Assembly (NCBI GenBank): GCA_024743215.1
Contig: JANSWZ010000001.1
Span: 744,001 to 808,000 of the forward strand
Length of the DNA stretch: 64,000 nt
Reading direction: 5' to 3'
From: Alphaproteobacteria bacterium
GTDB taxonomy: Bacteria > Pseudomonadota > Alphaproteobacteria > Rhizobiales > GCA-2746425
Shown here: one piece after another, positions 28,071-39,335 of the stretch
How the letters are laid out: every line of letters starts with the position of its first letter
Numbering within the stretch: position 1 is the first letter of the stretch
Made by a program: the position numbers and the translations under genes
Notes under the pieces: model-generated
The model's input: only the letters and a program-made list of their open reading frames with translations
Databases searched by the model: none
What the model was told of the DNA's origin: nothing

Positions 28071-29513
28071 TTAAAAGAATGTCTGGGCAGCCGTGGTAGC
28101 GGCACCCGCAAGCAGGCCGTTGAAAACAATAAAGACCAGGACAAAAATACCGGAACCACCCAGAACCAAGCGCAATTCCGTTGGCATTGGTTCAAAGGTC
28201 TCCACCGCATCGTCGAAATACATGATTTTCACAATACGCAAATAATAATATGCACCGACCACACTGGCCAGAACACCCAAAATTGCCAACACATAAAGGC
28301 CTGACTCAACAGCGGCAACAAACACGTAATATTTTGCAAAGAATCCCGCCAAAGCTGGAATACCGGCCAGCGAGAACATTATCATCGCCAGAAGGAACGC
28401 CATCATCGGATTGGTTTTTGAAAGGCCGGACAATTCGTCAATGTCTTCCACCATGCCGTCCTTGCGACGCATGGCCAATATGCAGGCAAAGGCACCCAAT
28501 GTGGTGATCAGATAAATGGCGAGATAGATGATCACGCCCTTTACGCCTGCCTCAGTCCCGGCGGCGACCCCCACCAATGCAAAGCCCATATGGCCAATCG
28601 ACGAATAGGCCATCAGACGTTTGATGTTGCGTTGTCCAATGGCGGCGAACGCGCCAAGAGCCATGGAGGCGATGGAAATGAACACGACCACTTGTTGCCA
28701 GTCGAATGTGGCTGTTTGGAACGCGCCATAAGTCACCCGAATAAACATCGCCATGGCGGCAATTTTTGGTGCGGCAGCGAAGAACGCGGTGACGGGCGTT
28801 GGTGCCCCCTCGTAAACGTCCGGTGTCCACATATGGAACGGCACTGCCGATATCTTGAATGCGAGGCCTGACAACACGAACACCATGCCGAAGATGAAGC
28901 CAATGTTGCGCTCTCCTTCACCGATGACGGCCGCTATTCCGGCAAAATCAGTATGACCGGTGAAGCCGTAGACCAGCGAGATGCCGTATAGCAGCATGCC
29001 AGAGGACAGAGCACCCAATACAAAATATTTGAGCCCTGCTTCCGTTGACCGGACAGAATCCCTGTTGATGGCGGCAATCACATAGAGCGCCAGAGACTGC
29101 AATTCGAGCCCCAGATACAACGACAACATATCGGTCGCTGAGATCATCATCAGCATGCCCAGCGTCGCCAGCAGAATCAGGATGGGATACTCGAAAGTCT
29201 CAAATCGTTCTGCCCGGGCAAAGCCAACCGACATGGCAATTGCCACGGCAGACCCAAACAGCGTGACCACCTTCATGAACCGCGCAAACGGATCCAGCAC
29301 AAATGCGCCACCAAAAGTCTCACCCATTGGAACGACCCAGACCAGCATGACTGCTGCAACAATCAAGACGGCAACGGAAATTCCAGTGATAATCGGCGTC
29401 ATGCGATTGCCGCCAAATGCCCCCATCATCAACAGAACCATTGCTGAAATGGCCAGAAGGATTTCAGGCAATGCGGGCCCAAGATCTGAAATGTAGGTCA
29501 AGTCCTGTATCAT
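28071..29513 (-). CDS. nuoN: NADH-quinone oxidoreductase subunit N
   Basis: Antiporter-like, proton-pumping membrane subunit of complex I. The 480-residue protein is almost wholly hydrophobic, with about 14 helices, and has the proton-antiporter domain with conserved Lys residues near [16 protein letters not shown] and [18 protein letters not shown]. Last gene of the nuoA-N run, 24 nt after nuoM, followed at once by birA. Confidence 0.97.
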   Translation of the reverse strand: MIQDLTYISDLGPALPEILLAISAMVLLMMGAFGGNRMTPIITGISVAVLIVAAVMLVWVVPMGETFGGAFVLDPFARFMKVVTLFGSAVAIAMSVGFARAERFETFEYPILILLATLGMLMMISATDMLSLYLGLELQSLALYVIAAINRDSVRSTEAGLKYFVLGALSSGMLLYGISLVYGFTGHTDFAGIAAVIGEGERNIGFIFGMVFVLSGLAFKISAVPFHMWTPDVYEGAPTPVTAFFAAAPKIAAMAMFIRVTYGAFQTATFDWQQVVVFISIASMALGAFAAIGQRNIKRLMAYSSIGHMGFALVGVAAGTEAGVKGVIIYLAIYLITTLGAFACILAMRRKDGMVEDIDELSGLSKTNPMMAFLLAMIMFSLAGIPALAGFFAKYYVFVAAVESGLYVLAILGVLASVVGAYYYLRIVKIMYFDDAVETFEPMPTELRLVLGGSGIFVLVFIVFNGLLAGAATTAAQTFF

Positions 29514-29537
29514 GCTCGTTCGTCCAACCTTACAATT

Positions 29538-31055
29538 CTAATGGGCAGTTGCAGTTTCAGCCAAATCGCCGGCTGCGGCCAAAGCGGCCTGATAATTGGC
29601 AATGAGATTGTCCACTGACGCGGCTGTTACATCCAGTATCGGCATCGGATAGAAACCAAACAGGATGGTGAGCAGCAGCAACGGCACGATAATGATCTTC
29701 TCACGCATGCTCATGTCCAGAATCGACTTCAGGCTCTCCTTGTTGAGCTGCCCGAAGACGACCCGACGGAACAACCAGAGCGCGTAGGCAGCTGATAGTA
29801 TGACACCTGTTGCAGCGAAGATCGCTACCCAAGTGTTCACCTTGAAGACGCCCATCAGCACAAGAAATTCGCCGACAAATCCGCTGGTGCCTGGCAAGCC
29901 GACATTGGCCATTGTGAAGATCAAAAAGACAACGGCATAAAACGGCATACGATTTACCAGGCCGCCATAGGCAGCAATTTCACGCGTGTGCATGCGATCG
30001 TATATGACACCAACACACAGGAACAATGCGCCCGATATCAAGCCATGAGACAGCATCTGGAAGATGCCACCCTGCACGCCCTGTGTGGTCATGGTGAAAA
30101 TACCGATGGTCACAAAGCCCATATGCGCAACGGATGAATAGGCAATCAGCTTCTTTATGTCTTCCTGCATCAGCGCCACAAGCGAGGTGTAGATGATGGC
30201 AACGACAGACAGCGCATAAACCAATGGCGCAAAATCAGCCGAGGCCAATGGGAACATGGGCAGCGAGAAACGCAGAAAGCCGTAGCCACCCATTTTCAGC
30301 AGAATACCAGCCAATATAACCGAACCTGCGGTCGGTGCCTCCACATGGGCATCCGGTAGCCAGGTGTGAACAGGCCACATGGGCATTTTCACAGCGAAAC
30401 TGGCAAAGAAGGCCAGCCACAACCAGGTTTGCATACCGGCGGGAAACTGGAAGGCCAGCAATGTTGGTATATCGGTTGTTCCGGCTTCCCAATACATAGC
30501 CATGATGGCGATCAGCATCAGCACTGAGCCAAGCAAAGTGTAGAGGAAGAATTTGAACGACGCATAGACCCTGCGAGCGCCACCCCATACGCCGATGATC
30601 AGGAACATCGGGATAAGGCCGGCTTCGAAGAAGATGTAGAACAGCACCAGATCCAGCGCGCAGAACACGCCGATCATCAATGTTTCCAACACCAGGAATG
30701 CGATCATGTATTCCTTCAACCGCTTGTCGATTGAAGTCCAGCTTGCCAGAATACACAGCGGCATCAGCAAAGTGGTCAAAATGACAAACAGCATGGAAAT
30801 GCCGTCAACGCCCATTTTGTAATTGAAGATGCCATCAGCGAGTGCTGCATCCTCCACCATCTGGAAACCGGCAACCTGTGTGTCAAACCCGATCCAGATG
30901 AACAGCGATACGACAAAGGTTACGATGGTGGTCCAAAGGGCGACATTGCGGATGTTGCGCCGGGCAATATCATCATCACCACGAACCAGCAGGATCAACA
31001 GTGCACCAACCAATGGCAGGAAGGTGACGGTTGAAAGAATTGGCCAACTGCTCAT
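29538..31055 (-). CDS. nuoM: NADH-quinone oxidoreductase subunit M
   Basis: Second antiporter-like membrane subunit of complex I. The 505-residue protein has about 14 helices, the proton-channel segment [21 protein letters not shown] and [19 protein letters not shown] with the key Lys, and an N-terminal Glu (EAGLIPMF). The start overlaps the nuoL stop by one base (TGATG). Confidence 0.97.
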   Translation of the reverse strand: MSSWPILSTVTFLPLVGALLILLVRGDDDIARRNIRNVALWTTIVTFVVSLFIWIGFDTQVAGFQMVEDAALADGIFNYKMGVDGISMLFVILTTLLMPLCILASWTSIDKRLKEYMIAFLVLETLMIGVFCALDLVLFYIFFEAGLIPMFLIIGVWGGARRVYASFKFFLYTLLGSVLMLIAIMAMYWEAGTTDIPTLLAFQFPAGMQTWLWLAFFASFAVKMPMWPVHTWLPDAHVEAPTAGSVILAGILLKMGGYGFLRFSLPMFPLASADFAPLVYALSVVAIIYTSLVALMQEDIKKLIAYSSVAHMGFVTIGIFTMTTQGVQGGIFQMLSHGLISGALFLCVGVIYDRMHTREIAAYGGLVNRMPFYAVVFLIFTMANVGLPGTSGFVGEFLVLMGVFKVNTWVAIFAATGVILSAAYALWLFRRVVFGQLNKESLKSILDMSMREKIIIVPLLLLTILFGFYPMPILDVTAASVDNLIANYQAALAAAGDLAETATAH

Positions 31056-32992
31056 CAGTGTGCCCCTCCGCTAAAGGTCATCCAGGTGATCAACGCGGCC
31101 ACGCCGATCATCATTGCGAACGCGTAGTGATACAGGTAGCCACTTTGCAATTTAACAACTCTTTGAGTTACGTCGGAGACACGGGCAGCAATCCCATTTG
31201 GGCCAAGCCCATCGATGAACCAGCCATCGCCTTTTTTCCAAAGGAAGTAACCGATCCATTTGGCAGGACGAACAAAAATCACATTGTAGATTTCGTCGAA
31301 ATACCATTTGTTCAAGAGGAAACGGTACAGAATGCCATGCTCCTCAGCGAGACGCCGTGGCGTATCCGGGGACAGAATGTAGAAGTAGAACGACACCACA
31401 AATCCAAGCACCATTGCAAAAAATGGCGACCAGACAACCCAGCCGGGCACATTGTGGAAGTCTTCCATGATGGTGTTGCCTTCACCGAAGAACAACGAGT
31501 CACGCCAGAATTCATCAAAGTGATGACCGACAAATGGTCCTGCGAAGAAGACACCGGCAAACAGCGCACCAATGGCCAGCAAAACCAACGGTACGGTCAT
31601 GACCTTTGGTGACTCATGAACGTGTGCCATGACGTCGGCCGAGGCGCGGGCTTTGCCGTGGAAGGTCAGGAAGATCAGACGCCACGAATAGAAGCTTGTG
31701 AAGATGGCTGCCACAACTGTCATGATATAGGCGAAACCGCCAGCCTGCCCGCCAAAGGCGTAGGCTGATTCAATAATCGCATCCTTGGAATAGTATCCAG
31801 CCGTGAATGGGAATCCGGTGAGCGCAATCGTTCCGATGATCATCATGGCATAGGTCAGTGGAATGTGTTTCCGCAGCCCACCCATTTTGCGCATGTCCTG
31901 CTCGTGGTGGACTGCGTGGATAACCGAACCTGCGCCAAGGAACAGCAATGCTTTGAAGAAGGCGTGGGTAAACAGATGGAACATGCCAGCTGAATAAGCA
32001 CCGACCCCCAAGGCCACAAACATGTAGCCCAATTGGGAACATGTAGAATAGGCGATGACACGTTTGATATCGGTCTGGACCAGCCCGACAGTCGCCGCAA
32101 AGAATGCGGTTATTGCACCAACATAGGTGACAACCAACAAGGCGTTTGGCGCGTATTCAAACACCGGTGACATGCGCGCCACCAGGAACACGCCTGCAGT
32201 AACCATTGTTGCCGCATGAATGAGGGCTGATACAGGTGTCGGGCCTTCCATCGCATCTGGCAGCCAGGTGTGCAGCAGGAATTGCGCTGACTTGCCCATG
32301 GCGCCCATGAACAGCAGCAGACAAATGGTTGTCAGTGCGTCCAGTTCCATACCGGCGAACTGGATGGTTTGGCCTTCCAATGAGGCGGCGTTGGCAAAAA
32401 CAGCGTCCAGATTGATGGTTCCAGTCATCCAGAACAGGGCAAATATGCCAAGCAGGAAGCCAAAGTCACCAACGCGGTTGACGATGAAAGCCTTCATTGC
32501 GGCGGCATTGGCAGCGGGCTTTTGGTACCAGAAACCAATCAGGAGATAGGACGCCAGCCCCACACCTTCCCAGCCAAAGAACATCTGCAGAAGATTGTCA
32601 GCGGTCACAAGGGACAGCATGGCAAAGGTAAACAGCGACAAATACCCGAAGAACCGCGCGCGATGCGGATCTTCATGCATGTACCCAATGGAATAGATAT
32701 GCACGAGCGCCGAGACCGAATTGACGACGACCAGCATGACCACTGTGAGCGTATCAATACGCAAGGCCCAGTTAGCCGAGAGCGTTCCGGAATCAATCCA
32801 TGACATGATCTGCACGGTCTGCGTTTCGCCGTGGCCAATGCCCACAGAGAAAAAGGCGACCCAGGAAAGCAAGGCAGAAATGACAACCAGGCCGGACGTC
32901 AGATATTCCACATTGCGTGCGCCGAGCCTGTTACCGAACAGCCCCGCGATGAGGAAGCCGATCAGCGGAAGGAATACGATGGCTGAATACAT
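31055..32992 (-). CDS. nuoL: NADH-quinone oxidoreductase subunit L
   Basis: Distal antiporter-like subunit of complex I, with the long lateral helix. The 645-residue protein has the antiporter core ([31 protein letters not shown] and [19 protein letters not shown]) and, after about residue 490, the C-terminal amphipathic arm and final membrane helix. The length is typical for alphaproteobacteria. The gene follows nuoK by 6 nt. Confidence 0.97.
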   Translation of the reverse strand: MYSAIVFLPLIGFLIAGLFGNRLGARNVEYLTSGLVVISALLSWVAFFSVGIGHGETQTVQIMSWIDSGTLSANWALRIDTLTVVMLVVVNSVSALVHIYSIGYMHEDPHRARFFGYLSLFTFAMLSLVTADNLLQMFFGWEGVGLASYLLIGFWYQKPAANAAAMKAFIVNRVGDFGFLLGIFALFWMTGTINLDAVFANAASLEGQTIQFAGMELDALTTICLLLFMGAMGKSAQFLLHTWLPDAMEGPTPVSALIHAATMVTAGVFLVARMSPVFEYAPNALLVVTYVGAITAFFAATVGLVQTDIKRVIAYSTCSQLGYMFVALGVGAYSAGMFHLFTHAFFKALLFLGAGSVIHAVHHEQDMRKMGGLRKHIPLTYAMMIIGTIALTGFPFTAGYYSKDAIIESAYAFGGQAGGFAYIMTVVAAIFTSFYSWRLIFLTFHGKARASADVMAHVHESPKVMTVPLVLLAIGALFAGVFFAGPFVGHHFDEFWRDSLFFGEGNTIMEDFHNVPGWVVWSPFFAMVLGFVVSFYFYILSPDTPRRLAEEHGILYRFLLNKWYFDEIYNVIFVRPAKWIGYFLWKKGDGWFIDGLGPNGIAARVSDVTQRVVKLQSGYLYHYAFAMMIGVAALITWMTFSGGAH

Positions 32993-32998
32993 GTCTGA

Positions 32999-33307
32999 TC
33001 AGCCTTTCATCATGTTGACGTCTTCCACGGCGATGGAGCCGCGGTTACGGAAGAAGACGACCAGAATGGCCAGACCGATGGCTGCCTCAGCGGCGGCAAC
33101 GGTCAGCACAAACAGGGCAAAGACCTGTCCTACCATGTCTCCCAGAAAAGACGAGAAAGCTATAAAGTTGAGATTGACGGCCAGCAGGATCAATTCCACC
33201 GACATGAGAATAACGATGACATTCTTCCTGTTGAGGAAGATTCCCAGAACTCCGAGAGTGAACAGTATGGCTGCCACTGTCAGATAATGTGCAAGGCCGA
33301 TTTCCAT
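32999..33307 (-). CDS. nuoK: NADH-quinone oxidoreductase subunit K
   Basis: Small membrane subunit of complex I. From ATG 33307 it encodes 102 residues with three helices and the conserved membrane Glu residues in [13 protein letters not shown]. This start gives MEIGLAHYL, as in relatives; a longer frame to 33412 would overlap nuoJ and add polar residues. Located 43 nt after nuoJ. Confidence 0.96.
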   Translation of the reverse strand: MEIGLAHYLTVAAILFTLGVLGIFLNRKNVIVILMSVELILLAVNLNFIAFSSFLGDMVGQVFALFVLTVAAAEAAIGLAILVVFFRNRGSIAVEDVNMMKG

Positions 33308-33350
33308 TAGAGAACCTAATACTTTCCGTGTGAGACCAGTGGCTGCCGCC

Positions 33351-33965
33351 CTAGATCCCTTTTCCTGATTCCACTTTACGCACTTCGATTGACGTCTCAG
33401 GTCGCCGGGCAACCTGTTCCGAAATGTTTTGTCGTTTAACCCCTTCCTTATGGCGCAACGTCAGTACAATGGCGCCAATCATGGCAACCAGAAGCACCAT
33501 GCCTGCGGCCTGGAAGAAATAGATGTATTTTGTATAGATCAGCAGCCCGAGAGCCTCGGTGTTCGAAACCAGCTGCGGGTCCGGAATTGGGACAACCGGG
33601 CTTGCCGTCATTTCCGGTGCTATGACATAGGTGCCAACAACCAGAATCAGTTCGACTAACAGGATCAGGCCAATGATCGCGCCGACCGGAAGATATTGCA
33701 GAAACCCCTGACGCAACTCGGCAAAATCCACATCCAGCATCATGACAACGAAGAGGAACAAGACCGCGACCGCCCCCACATAAACCACGATCAGGATCAT
33801 CGCGAGGAACTCTGCGCCAAGCATCAAAAACAAGGCAGCAGAATTGAAAAAAGCGAGAATCAGGAACAACACGGAATGAACCGGATTGCGCGATGAAATT
33901 ACCATAAAGGCAGACGCCACCGTGACGCCAGCGAAGAGATAAAAGAAAAGGCTCGTCAGTATCAT
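33351..33965 (-). CDS. nuoJ: NADH-quinone oxidoreductase subunit J
   Basis: Membrane subunit of complex I with five helices; helix 3 contains the pi-bulge region ([18 protein letters not shown]) important for coupling. The 204-residue length is normal, with a polar C-terminal tail (about residues 170-204). It follows nuoI after a 54-nt gap. Confidence 0.96.
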   Translation of the reverse strand: MILTSLFFYLFAGVTVASAFMVISSRNPVHSVLFLILAFFNSAALFLMLGAEFLAMILIVVYVGAVAVLFLFVVMMLDVDFAELRQGFLQYLPVGAIIGLILLVELILVVGTYVIAPEMTASPVVPIPDPQLVSNTEALGLLIYTKYIYFFQAAGMVLLVAMIGAIVLTLRHKEGVKRQNISEQVARRPETSIEVRKVESGKGI

Positions 33966-34019
33966 ATTTAGCCCCGAGCGGCGCCTCTGGCACCAAGGTT
34001 CATAGTCGTAGTGCGCTGT

Positions 34020-34508
34020 TTAGCGATAGGCGGCATCGGCTGCAATATTGTCAGCGATTTCGCGTTCCCAGCGTGCTCCGTTTTCCAGAAGTTTGTTCTT
34101 GTCGTAATACAGTTCTTCGCGCGTTTCCGTCGCAAATTCGAAATTCGGCCCTTCCACGATGGCATCAACGGGACAAGCCTCCTGGCACATGCCACAATAG
34201 ATACATTTGACCATATCAATGTCATAGCGTGTGGTTCGGCGTGTGCCGTCATTGCGCCGCGGACCGGCCTCAATGGTAATGGCCTGTGCCGGACAGATCG
34301 CTTCGCACAGTTTGCAGGCAATGCAGCGCTCTTCTCCATTGGGATAGCGTCGCAACGCATGCTCTCCGCGAAAACGAGGGCTGACAGGACCTTTTTCAAA
34401 TGGATAGTTGATCGTAGGACGCGGCTTGAACATATAGCGCACCGACAGGAAAAACGCCGAGACGAATTCCTTCAACAACAGGGATTTTGCTGCCTGATCA
34501 AGCCGCAT
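34020..34508 (-). CDS. nuoI: NADH-quinone oxidoreductase subunit I
   Basis: Peripheral-arm subunit carrying the two [4Fe-4S] clusters N6a and N6b. The 162-residue protein has both CxxCxxCxxxCP motifs: [12 protein letters not shown] and [12 protein letters not shown]. The N terminus has the amphipathic helix that lies on the membrane. It follows nuoH after 39 nt. Confidence 0.97.
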   Translation of the reverse strand: MRLDQAAKSLLLKEFVSAFFLSVRYMFKPRPTINYPFEKGPVSPRFRGEHALRRYPNGEERCIACKLCEAICPAQAITIEAGPRRNDGTRRTTRYDIDMVKCIYCGMCQEACPVDAIVEGPNFEFATETREELYYDKNKLLENGARWEREIADNIAADAAYR

Positions 34509-34547
34509 GAGGAAGTCCTCGCTTTTGCATCCGCAATTTCAATACCA

Positions 34548-35597
34548 TCATGGTGCCCATCCCATCACCTGCAATATGCCAGCCACGATGGCTACCGAGG
34601 CCAAGGAGATCGGCAGGAACACTTTCCAGCCGAGACGCATCAACTGATCGTAGCGATAGCGCGGCACAAAGGCTTTGACCATGGCAAACATGAAGAACAT
34701 GAAGCAGAGCTTCAGCATGAACCAGACAATGCCCGGGACCCAGGTAAAGGGAGCAAAGTCAAAAGGTGGCAGCCAACCGCCCATAAACAGGATCGTGCCC
34801 ATGGCGCACATCAGCGTGATGGCCGCATATTCGCCAAGCATGAACATCATGTATGGAGTGGAACCGTATTCCACCATAAAGCCGGCCACGAGTTCAGATT
34901 CAGCTTCGGGAAGATCAAATGGTGGTCGGTTGGTTTCGGCCAAAGCCGAGATGAAGAAGATCACAAACATTGGGAACAGCGGCAACCAGAACCAATTCAG
35001 GATCAGCAGTGAATCGACCCCCAGCATGGTGGCAAGCCCGGTTCTCTGCGCTTCAACCACATCGGTCAGGTTCAATGACCCGACACAGAGCAACACTGTA
35101 ATGATGACGAAGCCGATTGAGACCTCATAGGAAATCATCTGTGCAGCGGATCGCAACGCGCCCAAAAATGCGTATTTGGAGTTTGAGGCCCAACCACCCA
35201 TGATCACGCCATAAACTTCCAGCGAAGAGATGGCGAATACAAACAGGATGCCGACATTGATGTTCGCGATTACCCAACCGGCATTCACAGGCACAACCGC
35301 CCACGAAGTCAGCGCAAGGGTAACGGCGACCAAAGGCGCCAACAGGAACACGGCCTTGTTGGCACTGGCCGGAATTACCGGCTCTTTCAGAACGAATTTC
35401 AAAAGATCGGCGAAGGATTGCAGAAGTCCCCACGGTCCAACCACATTCGGCCCGCGACGAAGCTGAACAGCTGCCCAGATTTTACGGTCAGCATAGAGCA
35501 GATAAGCAATAACCAGCAGCAGCGAGACCAGCAAAAGCAGGCTTTGGCCAACCATGATCGCTGTTGGCACTACATATGTGTCGAAGAAGGAATTCAT
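34548..35597 (-). CDS. nuoH: NADH-quinone oxidoreductase subunit H
   Basis: Membrane subunit that forms part of the quinone site at the junction with the peripheral arm. The 349-residue protein has about eight helices and the conserved quinone-cavity loop with [21 protein letters not shown] (only part quoted; acidic Asp and Glu residues line the cavity). It follows nuoG by 12 nt. Confidence 0.96.
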   Translation of the reverse strand: MNSFFDTYVVPTAIMVGQSLLLLVSLLLVIAYLLYADRKIWAAVQLRRGPNVVGPWGLLQSFADLLKFVLKEPVIPASANKAVFLLAPLVAVTLALTSWAVVPVNAGWVIANINVGILFVFAISSLEVYGVIMGGWASNSKYAFLGALRSAAQMISYEVSIGFVIITVLLCVGSLNLTDVVEAQRTGLATMLGVDSLLILNWFWLPLFPMFVIFFISALAETNRPPFDLPEAESELVAGFMVEYGSTPYMMFMLGEYAAITLMCAMGTILFMGGWLPPFDFAPFTWVPGIVWFMLKLCFMFFMFAMVKAFVPRYRYDQLMRLGWKVFLPISLASVAIVAGILQVMGWAP

Positions 35598-35609
35598 CAG
35601 CCGCCTGCC

Positions 35610-37706
35610 CTATTCTGCCGCTTCAACATGCTGGCCTCGGGCCAGTTGTGAACATTCCGCCATGACCTTTGATGCACGCGCAATCGGGTTTGTCAGGTAG
35701 AAATCTGTAACCGGGCTGACAAATGCATCTGATTTGATCGTGCCGGTTTTCTTTGTGAGCTTTTCTATCTGCCCACTCTCTTTAAGTGCCACTTGATCAA
35801 TTGCGGCCAAATGGCTGAATTCGCTGTAAAGCTGCGCACGAAGCTGGTCAAGGGAATTGAAGGTAATCGGCGCATCAAGCACGTCAGACAAAGCGCGATA
35901 AATGGCCCAATCCTCTCTGGCATCGCCCGGCGGAAAAGCTGCGCGCGGTGTGTATTGCACCCGTCCCTCGGTATTCACATAGGTTCCAGACTTTTCCGTA
36001 TAGGTCGCAGCAGGCAGAATAACATCGGCGCGATGTGCTGCCTTGTCACCATGTGTGCCCACATACACCACAAAGGCGGACCCCAATGCGTCCAGATCAA
36101 TCTCGTCTGCGCCTGCAAGGAACAGAGTCAGCAATTCACCCTTTCCTGCAGCCGAAAGCATTTGCGCCGTTTTCAGGCCACCATCTTCGGGAACAAAGCC
36201 GATGTCCAGACCACCAACCCGTGAGGCGGCTGTGTGCAAGACGCTGAAGCCATTCCAGCCCTCTGCAACAACCCCGGTATCAATGGCCAGTTTCGCGATG
36301 GCACCCAAAATTCCGGCGCTGTCCTTGCGTGTCAGAGCACCTTGACCGATGAGGATCATGGGTCGTTTGGCTTCGCGCAATATTTTTCCGAAGGCAGACT
36401 TGCTGTCTGAAAGGCTTTTCAGGCTGTCAGGGCCCGCACCCAGATATTCATAATCATAGGTCAGATCATTCTGCTCACCGATGAGTGCAATCGGGAATTC
36501 GCTCATGCGCCAGCGTTTGCGAATACGTGCGTTCAGCACGGCTGCCTCATGACGTGGATTGGAACCAATAATCAGCAGTGCGTCGGCATCTTCGATGCCT
36601 TCAATGCTCGTATTGAACAGATAGCTGGCACGCCCGTCCTTCGGGTCCAGCACTGTGCCATCCTGCCGACAGTCATAGTTGGGCGATCCGATGGATTTCA
36701 TCAGAGATTTCAGTGCATAAAGATCTTCCACACTGGCCAAATCTCCGCCAATTGCTCCTACATGTTCGGGAGAATTGGCTTTGACGCGTTCAGCAATCAA
36801 ATCGAAAGCTTCCTGCCAGGATGCAGCTCGCAATTTCCCAGATTCGCGGATGTAAGGTCGATCGAGCCGCTGAGAACCCAGACCATCCCAGATGAACCTG
36901 GTCTTGTCTGAAATCCATTCCTCATTCACCGCTTCATTGAGGCGCGGCATGATGCGCATGACTTCGCGACCGCGTGTGTCGATGCGAATGGCTGAGCCCA
37001 CGGCATCCATGACGTCAACGCCTTCAGTCTTGGTCAATTCCCATGGACGGGCCTTGAAAGCATAAGGCTTGGAAGTCAGCGCGCCAACGGGGCACAGATC
37101 AACGACATTGCCCTGCAATTCCGATGTCATGGCGCTTTCAAGATAGGTGGTAATCTCGGCATCTTCGCCGCGTCCGGTCATGCCAAGGTCTGTCACGCCA
37201 GCAACTTCCGTCGAAAAACGAACGCAGCGGGTACAGTGAATGCATCGGGTCATGATGGTTTTGACCAAAGGACCGATATATTTGTCTTCAACAGCGCGCT
37301 TATTTTCAGAAAACCGCGAATTATCCACGCCATAGGCCATGGCCTGATCCTGAAGATCACATTCGCCGCCCTGATCACAGATCGGGCAATCGAGCGGATG
37401 GTTGATCAGCAGAAATTCCATAACGCCTTCACGGGCTTTTTTGACCATTGGCGTTTTTGTAAATATTTCAGGCGGTTCACCATTGGGTCCCGGGCGCAAA
37501 TCACGCACTGACATGGCGCATGATGCAGCTGGTTTGGGCGGTCCGCCCTTCACTTCCACAAGGCACATGCGGCAATTGCCTGCTACAGACAATCGGTCAT
37601 GATAGCAAAAGCGCGGCACTTCAGCGCCAGCTTCTTCTGCAGCCTGAAGCAGCGTGTACTCAGCTGGCACTTCAATTTCGGTTCCGTCAACGATGATCTT
37701 CGTCAT
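35610..37706 (-). CDS. nuoG: NADH-quinone oxidoreductase subunit G
   Basis: Largest peripheral subunit of complex I. The 698-residue protein begins with a ferredoxin-type [2Fe-2S] domain (CYHDRLSVAGNCRMC), then [4Fe-4S] ligands in CPICDQGGECDLQ, MTRCIHCTRCVRF and VVDLCPVGALTS, followed by a molybdopterin oxidoreductase-like domain that has lost the cofactor. I start at ATG 37706, which has AGGTG 6 nt upstream; a GTG at 37715 lies immediately after the stop of the preceding pentapeptide gene and is less likely. Confidence 0.96.
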   Translation of the reverse strand: MTKIIVDGTEIEVPAEYTLLQAAEEAGAEVPRFCYHDRLSVAGNCRMCLVEVKGGPPKPAASCAMSVRDLRPGPNGEPPEIFTKTPMVKKAREGVMEFLLINHPLDCPICDQGGECDLQDQAMAYGVDNSRFSENKRAVEDKYIGPLVKTIMTRCIHCTRCVRFSTEVAGVTDLGMTGRGEDAEITTYLESAMTSELQGNVVDLCPVGALTSKPYAFKARPWELTKTEGVDVMDAVGSAIRIDTRGREVMRIMPRLNEAVNEEWISDKTRFIWDGLGSQRLDRPYIRESGKLRAASWQEAFDLIAERVKANSPEHVGAIGGDLASVEDLYALKSLMKSIGSPNYDCRQDGTVLDPKDGRASYLFNTSIEGIEDADALLIIGSNPRHEAAVLNARIRKRWRMSEFPIALIGEQNDLTYDYEYLGAGPDSLKSLSDSKSAFGKILREAKRPMILIGQGALTRKDSAGILGAIAKLAIDTGVVAEGWNGFSVLHTAASRVGGLDIGFVPEDGGLKTAQMLSAAGKGELLTLFLAGADEIDLDALGSAFVVYVGTHGDKAAHRADVILPAATYTEKSGTYVNTEGRVQYTPRAAFPPGDAREDWAIYRALSDVLDAPITFNSLDQLRAQLYSEFSHLAAIDQVALKESGQIEKLTKKTGTIKSDAFVSPVTDFYLTNPIARASKVMAECSQLARGQHVEAAE

Positions 37707-37715
37707 CTGATTCAC

Positions 37716-38024
37716 CTAAGCATTCTGCGCGGCTGTATAGGCCGCAAAAAGATCACTAACGGCCACGCCGTTAATCTTCATTCCAGCAAGGTTCGCATTT
37801 TTGATTGCGACATTGCTCATATTCACATTTTCAAATCGAACCCCGGACAGGTTCACATCGCTAAACACTGTATTTGCCATGTTCACGCCATCTATCAGCG
37901 CTTTTGACAAATTTGCATTTCGGAAGCTTGTTTTGGACATGTTCACATCATTAAACGTAGATTTTGAAATGACAGACTCGCTGACATTCAATTTATCCGT
38001 CACCTGATGCATTTTGTGGCCCAT
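37716..38024 (-). CDS. Pentapeptide-repeat protein inserted between nuoF and nuoG
   Basis: A 102-residue protein whose residues 18 to about 88 consist of A(N/D)LxX-like pentapeptides (FNDVN, FRNAN, FSDVN, FENVN, IKNAN), which form a right-handed quadrilateral beta helix. There is no signal peptide or membrane helix. It starts 4 nt after the nuoF stop with GGAG upstream, and its stop lies 9 nt before the nuoG ATG, so it is translated as part of the nuo operon. Its role is unknown: a complex I assembly or stability factor is one inference from position, and a simple hitchhiker is the alternative. Pentapeptide proteins otherwise include gyrase-protecting Qnr proteins, which are about twice as long. 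Confidence 0.88.
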   Translation of the reverse strand: MGHKMHQVTDKLNVSESVISKSTFNDVNMSKTSFRNANLSKALIDGVNMANTVFSDVNLSGVRFENVNMSNVAIKNANLAGMKINGVAVSDLFAAYTAAQNA

Positions 38025-38028
38025 TACC

Positions 38029-39330
38029 TTACTCCGCAGCTTCCATGATTGGCGCGTCTTTGGGACTGGCCGAATATTGGTCGATCCGTTCCTCGATCAC
38101 GTGTCGGAAGTTACGGATCAAGCCCTGAACCGGCCAGGCAGCCGCATCACCCAAGGCACAGATTGTGTGGCCTTCGACTTGCTTTGTGACTTCAAACAAC
38201 ATGTCAATTTCGCGTTTTTGTGCCTCGCCCCGGGCCATACGTTCCAGCACGCGCCACATCCAACCGGTGCCTTCGCGGCATGGTGTACACTGGCCACAGC
38301 TCTCATGCTTGTAGAAGTAAGAGATACGCGCGATCGCTCGAATAATATCGGTCGACTTATCCATAACAATTACGGCTGCTGTTCCCAGACCGGACCGAAG
38401 TTCTTTCAAACTGTCAAAATCCATCGACAAGTCGGTACACATATCAGCTGTCAGACACGGGACAGAAGACCCGCCGGGAATCACAGCCAGCAGATTATCC
38501 CACCCGCCACGAACGCCGCCGCAATGCTTCTCGATCAACTCGCGGAATGGAACGCCCATTTCCTCTTCAACCGTACACGGTCGCTCAACGTGACCGGAAA
38601 TGCAAAACAGCTTCGTACCTGTGTTGTTCGGCTTGCCCAAAGCTGAGAACCAACCCGCGCCACGGCGCAGTATCTCCGGAACAACGGCCACTGATTCCAC
38701 ATTGTTCACTGTGGTCGGGCATCCATAGAGACCCACATTGGCAGGAAATGGAGGCTTCAGGCGCGGCTGGCCTTTTTTGCCTTCCAGGCTTTCCAACAAT
38801 GCTGTTTCTTCGCCGCAAATATAGGCGCCGGCACCATGGGACAGATAAATATCATAATCCCAGCCATGAACGTTGTTTTTGCCAATGAGATTGGCGTCAT
38901 AGGCCTGATCAATCGCCGCCTGCAGACGCTCGCGTTCGCGAATATATTCGCCGCGAATATAGATGTAACAGGCATTGGCGTTCATTGCGAAACCGGCAAT
39001 CAAGCAGCCTTCAATCAGATGATGTGGGTCATGCCGCATGATCTCGCGATCTTTGCATGTACCCGGCTCTGATTCATCGGCGTTGATAACGAGGTAGGAT
39101 GGGCGACCGTCGCTTTCCTTAGGCATGAAAGACCATTTCAGACCGGTTGGAAATCCAGCTCCGCCGCGACCACGCAGACCAGAAGCTTTGACCTGTTCAA
39201 TGACCCAGTCGCGGCCATTGTCTATGAAACCTTTGGTGCCGTCCCATTGGCCGCGCGCCAAAGCGCCCTTCAGGCCCCAATCATGGAAGCCGTAAATATT
39301 GGTGAATATGCGGTCTTTATCCTGCAACAT
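38029..39330 (-). CDS. nuoF: NADH-quinone oxidoreductase subunit F
   Basis: NADH-binding subunit with FMN and the N3 [4Fe-4S] cluster. The 433-residue protein has the nucleotide-binding [13 protein letters not shown], the FMN-site [13 protein letters not shown], and the cluster ligands in [12 protein letters not shown] use ATG 39330, which has AAAGGAT about 9 nt upstream; a longer frame overlaps nuoE by 50 nt. The start overlaps the nuoE stop region by none and lies 5 nt before it in reading order. Confidence 0.97.
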   Translation of the reverse strand: MLQDKDRIFTNIYGFHDWGLKGALARGQWDGTKGFIDNGRDWVIEQVKASGLRGRGGAGFPTGLKWSFMPKESDGRPSYLVINADESEPGTCKDREIMRHDPHHLIEGCLIAGFAMNANACYIYIRGEYIRERERLQAAIDQAYDANLIGKNNVHGWDYDIYLSHGAGAYICGEETALLESLEGKKGQPRLKPPFPANVGLYGCPTTVNNVESVAVVPEILRRGAGWFSALGKPNNTGTKLFCISGHVERPCTVEEEMGVPFRELIEKHCGGVRGGWDNLLAVIPGGSSVPCLTADMCTDLSMDFDSLKELRSGLGTAAVIVMDKSTDIIRAIARISYFYKHESCGQCTPCREGTGWMWRVLERMARGEAQKREIDMLFEVTKQVEGHTICALGDAAAWPVQGLIRNFRHVIEERIDQYSASPKDAPIMEAAE

Positions 39331-39335
39331 ACCGC

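Noticed and set aside
34011-35012. 333-codon open frame on the plus strand over nuoI and nuoH
   Set aside because: It is antisense to two complete, well conserved genes and has no motif of its own; it reflects codon bias.
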